From Bacteroidales bacterium UBA4347 (lineage in GTDB: Bacteria; Bacteroidota; Bacteroidia; Bacteroidales; P3): DNA of 9,711 bases. Shown piece after piece: positions 6,727 through 9,711 of the stretch. The notes under the pieces are model-generated. The model was not told where the DNA came from and ran no database searches. It worked only from the letters and a program-made list of their open reading frames with translations. Both the position numbers and the translations under genes were made by a program. Position 1 is the stretch's first letter. The number at the start of each line of letters is the position of its first letter. The stretch lies in assembly GCA_002394185.1 (NCBI GenBank), contig DGTB01000168.1:1-9711 (forward strand). The letters are read 5' to 3'.

Positions 6727-7260
6727 CTATTTTATTGAGCTCAATATATCCGTAAATTCAAATTCCATTTCCTCAAAGGTATCCTTGGTGGTCTCCAGCC
6801 GGAACTCCACCGAGGTGCCCTTGTCCTTGAAGTATGTCATGAAAAACTGGTAGTCCTTCTGGTCCGACGGGTTGGTGTAGGCCCCGATGTAGCCGATGCC
6901 ACCGTTCGAAGGCAACCCGTTGCCTTTGCTATACTCCTTGAGCGACTGGAATGGCTGAGCCTCATAGCGCTCGTAGGCCAAATCGTAGAGGTCGCCGTCA
7001 TAGTTCTTGTTGACGTAGATACGCAAGAACGGCAGCACGGTGTCACCCTCCATGTCCACCAGCACATGGCCCGTGTAGCAATAGAGATACACATCGCCGC
7101 CCTCGGCCAGTTCGAACGTGCGCAGATAGCGCCAGTCCTCGTTGTTGAGTCTATAGGTGACGTTGGTGCCAGGGATGGTGAGCTGTGCCGATGCCACAGT
7201 GGCCGTCAGCAGCAACACCGCAGTTGCAAGAAGTTTCTTTATGTTTTTCATCGTTTTCAT
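6727..7260 (-). CDS. small exported protein of unknown function
   Basis: The product has 177 residues and I do not recognise a named family. It begins with a clear signal peptide: lysine-rich start (MKTMKNIKK), hydrophobic core LLATAVLLLTATV, then ASA at 23-25 with cleavage before Gln26, a typical signal peptidase I site with no lipobox. The mature part of about 152 residues is acidic and aromatic-rich, with alternating strands (GGDVYLYCYTGHVLV, FLRIYVNKNYDGD, KDYQFFMTYFKDK, SVEFRLET) and a last helix ending FTDILSSIK. That pattern is reminiscent of the Mog1/PsbP-like fold, which I offer only as a guess. Its ATG overlaps the TGA of the glycosyltransferase gene (ATGA), and its stop lies 5 nt before the ATG of the OmpA-like gene, so the three genes are tightly linked and it may work with the OmpA-like protein in the periplasm. 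An in-frame ATG three codons downstream is an alternative start; the overlap favours the first. Confidence 0.8.
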   Translation of the reverse strand: MKTMKNIKKLLATAVLLLTATVASAQLTIPGTNVTYRLNNEDWRYLRTFELAEGGDVYLYCYTGHVLVDMEGDTVLPFLRIYVNKNYDGDLYDLAYERYEAQPFQSLKEYSKGNGLPSNGGIGYIGAYTNPSDQKDYQFFMTYFKDKGTSVEFRLETTKDTFEEMEFEFTDILSSIK

Positions 7261-8453
7261 TTTTCGAGTCTTTGGTTGTAAAAGTCTATCAGTCGGTCTG
7301 CCAGCTTGCCCTCGTTGTATTGCTCGGCAATGAGCCTGGCGGCAGCGGCGCCCACGCGGTTGCAGAACCCGTCGTCGTCCAGGCAGCGTTTGATCTGCCG
7401 GGCAAACTCCTCGGGGCTGTTGGCAATGAGAAGATTCTCGCCGTCGGTATAATCGATGCCCTGGGCTCCGACGGAGGTGGTCACCACGGTCTTGCCAGCA
7501 GACATGGCCTCGATGATTTTCACTCTTATGCCACTGCCGCTGAGCAGGGGCACAACATTAATCTTCTTGCTGCCGATAAAGTACATGGCATCAGGCACCT
7601 CTCCCACCACGGAGACCCCCTCGATCCGGGCTTGCATCCAGCGCTCGGGCATCTTGCGCCCGGCAAGGTAGAGCTTGGCACGCGGCACCTCGCGGTGCAC
7701 CACGGGCCACACCTCCTCCAGCAGCCATGCTATGCTCTCCTGGTTGGGCAACCAGTCCATAGCACCGATGTGGAACAGCGAGTCGGGCTCGGGCTCCACA
7801 TGGGGCATTTCCTCGGGCTCCACACCAAAGGGGATGACCGTCACCGGCTTGCGGCAGCCGTTGTTCTTGAAGCACTCTGCGTCGTTGCGCGTAATGCAGA
7901 CGATGCCGTCGTAGTCGTTAAGGTGTTCCAGCTCATAGACGCGCAGCGTCAGCGAGAGATGCTTCAGATACCAGCGCTTGAAGGGATTTGTGCAGCTCTG
8001 CGCCACACGCTTCCAGATGAGGTGCTCCACGTTGTGGGCCCTCAGCACCACCTTGGCCTTGGAGTGTTTGCGGATGAGCGGCACATAGGGGGTGAGGAAA
8101 ATGCTCTCCACATGCACCACGTCAAACTCCTCGGCCTCCAGAATCTTCCGCAACTTGGCTGCAAACTCGGCGTTGATGTAGCGTTTCACATGGTACGACT
8201 CGCCGCACAGCATGGCCCCCAGCGCCGGCAGCGGCTTCACCGAGAGGTCCACATACACGGTCTCCAAGCCCGTCTGCTGGCGGTAGCTGTCGGTGAGCCG
8301 CTCCTCGCAGACGGGGTGTTTGTCGGTCTTCACCGTCAGCACTTTCACCTCGCAGCCCCTCGACAGCAATCCCTGTGTGATGCTGTTCATGGCCATAGTG
8401 CCGCCGTCGACGGGCGGATAGGGGGGCTTGTTGCAGAGCTGGAGTACCTTCAT
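7257..8453 (-). CDS. glycosyltransferase family 4 (GT-B fold)
   Basis: The product has 398 residues, usual for a GT4 enzyme, and probably moves a sugar from a nucleotide donor to a lipid- or polysaccharide-linked acceptor at the inner face of the membrane; neither donor nor acceptor can be read from the sequence. The N-terminal Rossmann half has the acceptor-side glycine-rich loop PYPPVDGG at 11-18 and the strongly conserved LRAHNVEHLIW at 137-147. The C-terminal donor half has IPFGVEPEE at 207-215, GAMDWLPNQES at 230-240, the loop GSGIRVK at 306-312, and the family's retaining-enzyme glutamates in KIIEAMSAGKTVV (Glu315). No signal peptide or membrane helix is seen. It follows the YitT-family gene after a 45-nt gap that has no promoter box or T-tailed hairpin, and it overlaps the small exported protein gene by 4 nt. 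The absence of other sugar genes nearby means this is not an obvious capsule or O-antigen cluster. Confidence 0.92.
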   Translation of the reverse strand: MKVLQLCNKPPYPPVDGGTMAMNSITQGLLSRGCEVKVLTVKTDKHPVCEERLTDSYRQQTGLETVYVDLSVKPLPALGAMLCGESYHVKRYINAEFAAKLRKILEAEEFDVVHVESIFLTPYVPLIRKHSKAKVVLRAHNVEHLIWKRVAQSCTNPFKRWYLKHLSLTLRVYELEHLNDYDGIVCITRNDAECFKNNGCRKPVTVIPFGVEPEEMPHVEPEPDSLFHIGAMDWLPNQESIAWLLEEVWPVVHREVPRAKLYLAGRKMPERWMQARIEGVSVVGEVPDAMYFIGSKKINVVPLLSGSGIRVKIIEAMSAGKTVVTTSVGAQGIDYTDGENLLIANSPEEFARQIKRCLDDDGFCNRVGAAAARLIAEQYNEGKLADRLIDFYNQRLEK

Positions 8454-8498
8454 ATCAAACCATAACGCTGTTTCTTGCCTTTTATTGTGTGGCAGGTC

Positions 8499-9542
8499 TT
8501 ATTCTTTCGGCAACGCCTTGAAGCCCTTGCCCAGAATCTCCGAACTGTTCATCACGTTGACAAAGGCATCGGGGTCGAGCTCGTAAAGGTGCGAACGCAG
8601 CTTCACCATGTCGGCACGCTCCAGCGTGACGTAGACCATCTTGCGCTCCACGCCGTTGAACAGGCCGGTGCCGGAGAAGCAGGTGCCGCCGCGCTTGAGG
8701 TCGTTGATGATATAGTTGCGCACGGTGTCCACCTTGTCGGTGACGATGAACATCGTCTTGTGGGTCTTCAGACCGTCGACGATGAGGTCGATCATGAAGC
8801 TCTCGATGGCGATGACCACGATGGAATAGATGGGCAGGCGCACCTCCTTGAAAGCGATGAAGGTGGAGAGGGTGATGCAGCCGTCGACAATCATCACCAG
8901 CGTGCCGAGGGAGATCTTGGTGTACTTGTGGATAATCATCGAGACGATGTCCGAACCGCCGCTGGTGGCACCGCTGCGGAAAATCAGGCCGATGGCGGCA
9001 CCGTAGATGATACCCGTCACGAGGGTGTTGATCACATAGTCGGGCTTGAACCACAGGCCCGTGCCGCCGTCCTCATTGCTGTGGGGCACCAGGTTGTAGT
9101 CTGTCAGGTCGGCGGGCTGCGTGGTCACGAAGTCGCCGATGTGCACCACGGGGTTGTAGCCCCACGTGTGCTCCAATATCCAGGCAAAAACGAAGATGAG
9201 GATGGTCGAAACCACTGTCTTCACACCGAACTTCGGGCCGAGGATGATGGTGCCGATAATCAGCAGCGGGATATCCATGCAGATGGCAGTGATACTGATT
9301 TGCCAGCCGAACACCGTACTCAGCACGTTCGACAGACCCCACGTGCCGCCGGGAGCCAGCAGGTAGGGGTTGGAGAACATCACGTCGCCCACAGCGAACA
9401 GGGCACTGCCCACAATCACCAGCAGATAGGCATACGCCTCACGCCAGAAACTCGAGGACGACATATCCTCCGACTTCCATATCGCGCTCAAAACACCGTT
9501 TTTCTGTTTTTTTCCGTTGTCTATAGTCTTTTCTTTCGACAT
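8499..9542 (-). CDS. YitT family membrane protein (YitT + DUF2179 domains)
   Basis: The product has 347 residues. A short hydrophilic N-terminus (1-33) is followed by hydrophobic segments at about 36-52, 68-84, 86-104, 107-125, 168-190, 213-232 and 237-258, giving an integral inner-membrane domain. Family-typical features are the early NPYLLAPGGTWGLSNVL (58-74) and RSGATSGGSDIVSMI (about 189-203). The soluble C-terminal part, from about 262, is a DUF2179 domain: GGTCFSGTGLFNG, KMVYVTLERADMVKL, and the end DPDAFVNVMNSSEILGKGFK. The molecular function of the family is not established; transport has been proposed. A polar insertion at about 126-167 between two membrane segments (TWGYNPVVHIGDF onwards) is longer than in the short Bacillus members. 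The ATG was chosen as the first in frame; the leader is AT-rich with no Shine-Dalgarno sequence, as is usual in this phylum. It is the first gene after the promoter at 9596-9626. Confidence 0.93.
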   Translation of the reverse strand: MSKEKTIDNGKKQKNGVLSAIWKSEDMSSSSFWREAYAYLLVIVGSALFAVGDVMFSNPYLLAPGGTWGLSNVLSTVFGWQISITAICMDIPLLIIGTIILGPKFGVKTVVSTILIFVFAWILEHTWGYNPVVHIGDFVTTQPADLTDYNLVPHSNEDGGTGLWFKPDYVINTLVTGIIYGAAIGLIFRSGATSGGSDIVSMIIHKYTKISLGTLVMIVDGCITLSTFIAFKEVRLPIYSIVVIAIESFMIDLIVDGLKTHKTMFIVTDKVDTVRNYIINDLKRGGTCFSGTGLFNGVERKMVYVTLERADMVKLRSHLYELDPDAFVNVMNSSEILGKGFKALPKE

Positions 9543-9595
9543 AATTATTTTATTATTAATACATAATGCAGTTATTACACACTAAGGTGAATTTG

Positions 9596-9626
9596 CAAAG
9601 ATACTAAAAAGAGCCGGATTGACAAA
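9596..9626 (-). promoter_or_regulatory. Bacteroidetes-type promoter of the YitT-to-hydrolase operon
   Basis: On the minus strand, TTTG (9626-9623) is followed after exactly 19 nt by TATCTTTG (9603-9596). Both boxes and the spacing fit the primary sigma factor consensus of Bacteroidetes (TTTG, N19, TAnnTTTG). Transcription would start near 9590, leaving a leader of roughly 50 nt rich in A and T before the ATG at 9542. As the gaps between the next five genes hold no other convincing promoter, this one probably drives the whole unit. Confidence 0.85.
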
Positions 9627-9639
9627 ATTTTTATTTCCT

Positions 9640-9659
9640 CCCCCACTCCCCTCCCTCCC
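9640..9659 (-). other. canonical G-quadruplex motif upstream of the operon promoter
   Basis: The minus strand has four guanine runs of 3, 3, 4 and 5 bases (9659-9657, 9655-9653, 9651-9648, 9644-9640) joined by loops of 1, 1 and 3 bases (A, A, AGT). Short single-base loops are typical of stable parallel quadruplexes. It lies 13 bp upstream of the -33 box, on the non-template strand, inside an otherwise AT-rich intergenic region, and is outside the expected transcript of the operon. Confidence 0.75.
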
Positions 9660-9690
9660 AAAACGCTTCAAATAGGGACCCAATTCGGCC

Positions 9691-9711
9691 GTTCTTATAT
9701 TGTTCTTATAT
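9691..9711. repeat. short tandem repeat at the window edge, 11-bp unit
   Basis: The unit GTTCTTATATT occurs once in full (9691-9701) and again for 10 of 11 bases (9702-9711), where the window ends. The copies are identical. The array may continue outside the window, so copy number and role are unknown. The upstream stretch 9660-9690 holds nothing I can identify. Confidence 0.6.

Noticed and set aside
7185..8465. Plus-strand frame of 426 codons opposite the glycosyltransferase gene
   Set aside because: Antisense to a gene with clear GT4 motifs; the product is His/Leu rich without domains.
8466..8487. Possible hairpin between the YitT-family and glycosyltransferase genes
   Set aside because: Only about 6 bp including a G-U pair, with no T-run after it on the minus strand, so not supported as a terminator.

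Overview
The window looks chromosomal and comes from a fairly GC-rich member of the Bacteroidales (Prevotellaceae/Muribaculaceae-like). The evidence is two promoters with the Bacteroidetes -7 box TAnnTTTG (one with a TTTG -33 box exactly 19 nt upstream), start codons in AT-rich leaders without strong Shine-Dalgarno sequences, a glutamate dehydrogenase close to the Porphyromonas type, and an exported TPR/PD40/OmpA protein of a kind typical of Bacteroidetes. Genus cannot be fixed from the sequence alone.

Layout: all complete genes lie on the minus strand and are read from the right edge towards the left. At the left edge a truncated plus-strand gene (1-227) converges on them. From right to left: (a) a promoter region (9543-9711) with a near-perfect Bacteroidetes promoter, a canonical G-quadruplex motif just upstream of it and a short tandem repeat at the edge; (b) a compact five-gene unit: YitT-family membrane protein, GT4 glycosyltransferase, small exported protein of unknown function, large exported TPR/PD40/OmpA-like protein, alpha/beta hydrolase. 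Gaps inside the unit are 45, -4, 5 (or -1) and 15 nt, with no convincing terminator; (c) an AT-rich spacer with the promoter of a monocistronic glutamate dehydrogenase gene, which ends in a strong hairpin terminator; (d) a SAM methyltransferase and the type II 3-dehydroquinate dehydratase aroQ, overlapping by ATGA, starting only 12 nt beyond that terminator.

How the genes fit together: the five-gene unit mixes a membrane protein, a sugar transferase and two exported proteins, one with a probable peptidoglycan-binding end, so a cell-envelope role is plausible but not demonstrated. Glutamate dehydrogenase links glutamate and 2-oxoglutarate in nitrogen metabolism; its cofactor-pocket residues resemble NAD-specific rather than NADP-specific enzymes. 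AroQ is the third step of the shikimate pathway. I found no mobile element, CRISPR array, tRNA or rRNA. The parts most worth a second look are the G-quadruplex at the operon promoter, the terminator sitting in the methyltransferase leader, the NAD-type signature of the dehydrogenase, and the uncharacterised exported pair in the middle of the operon.
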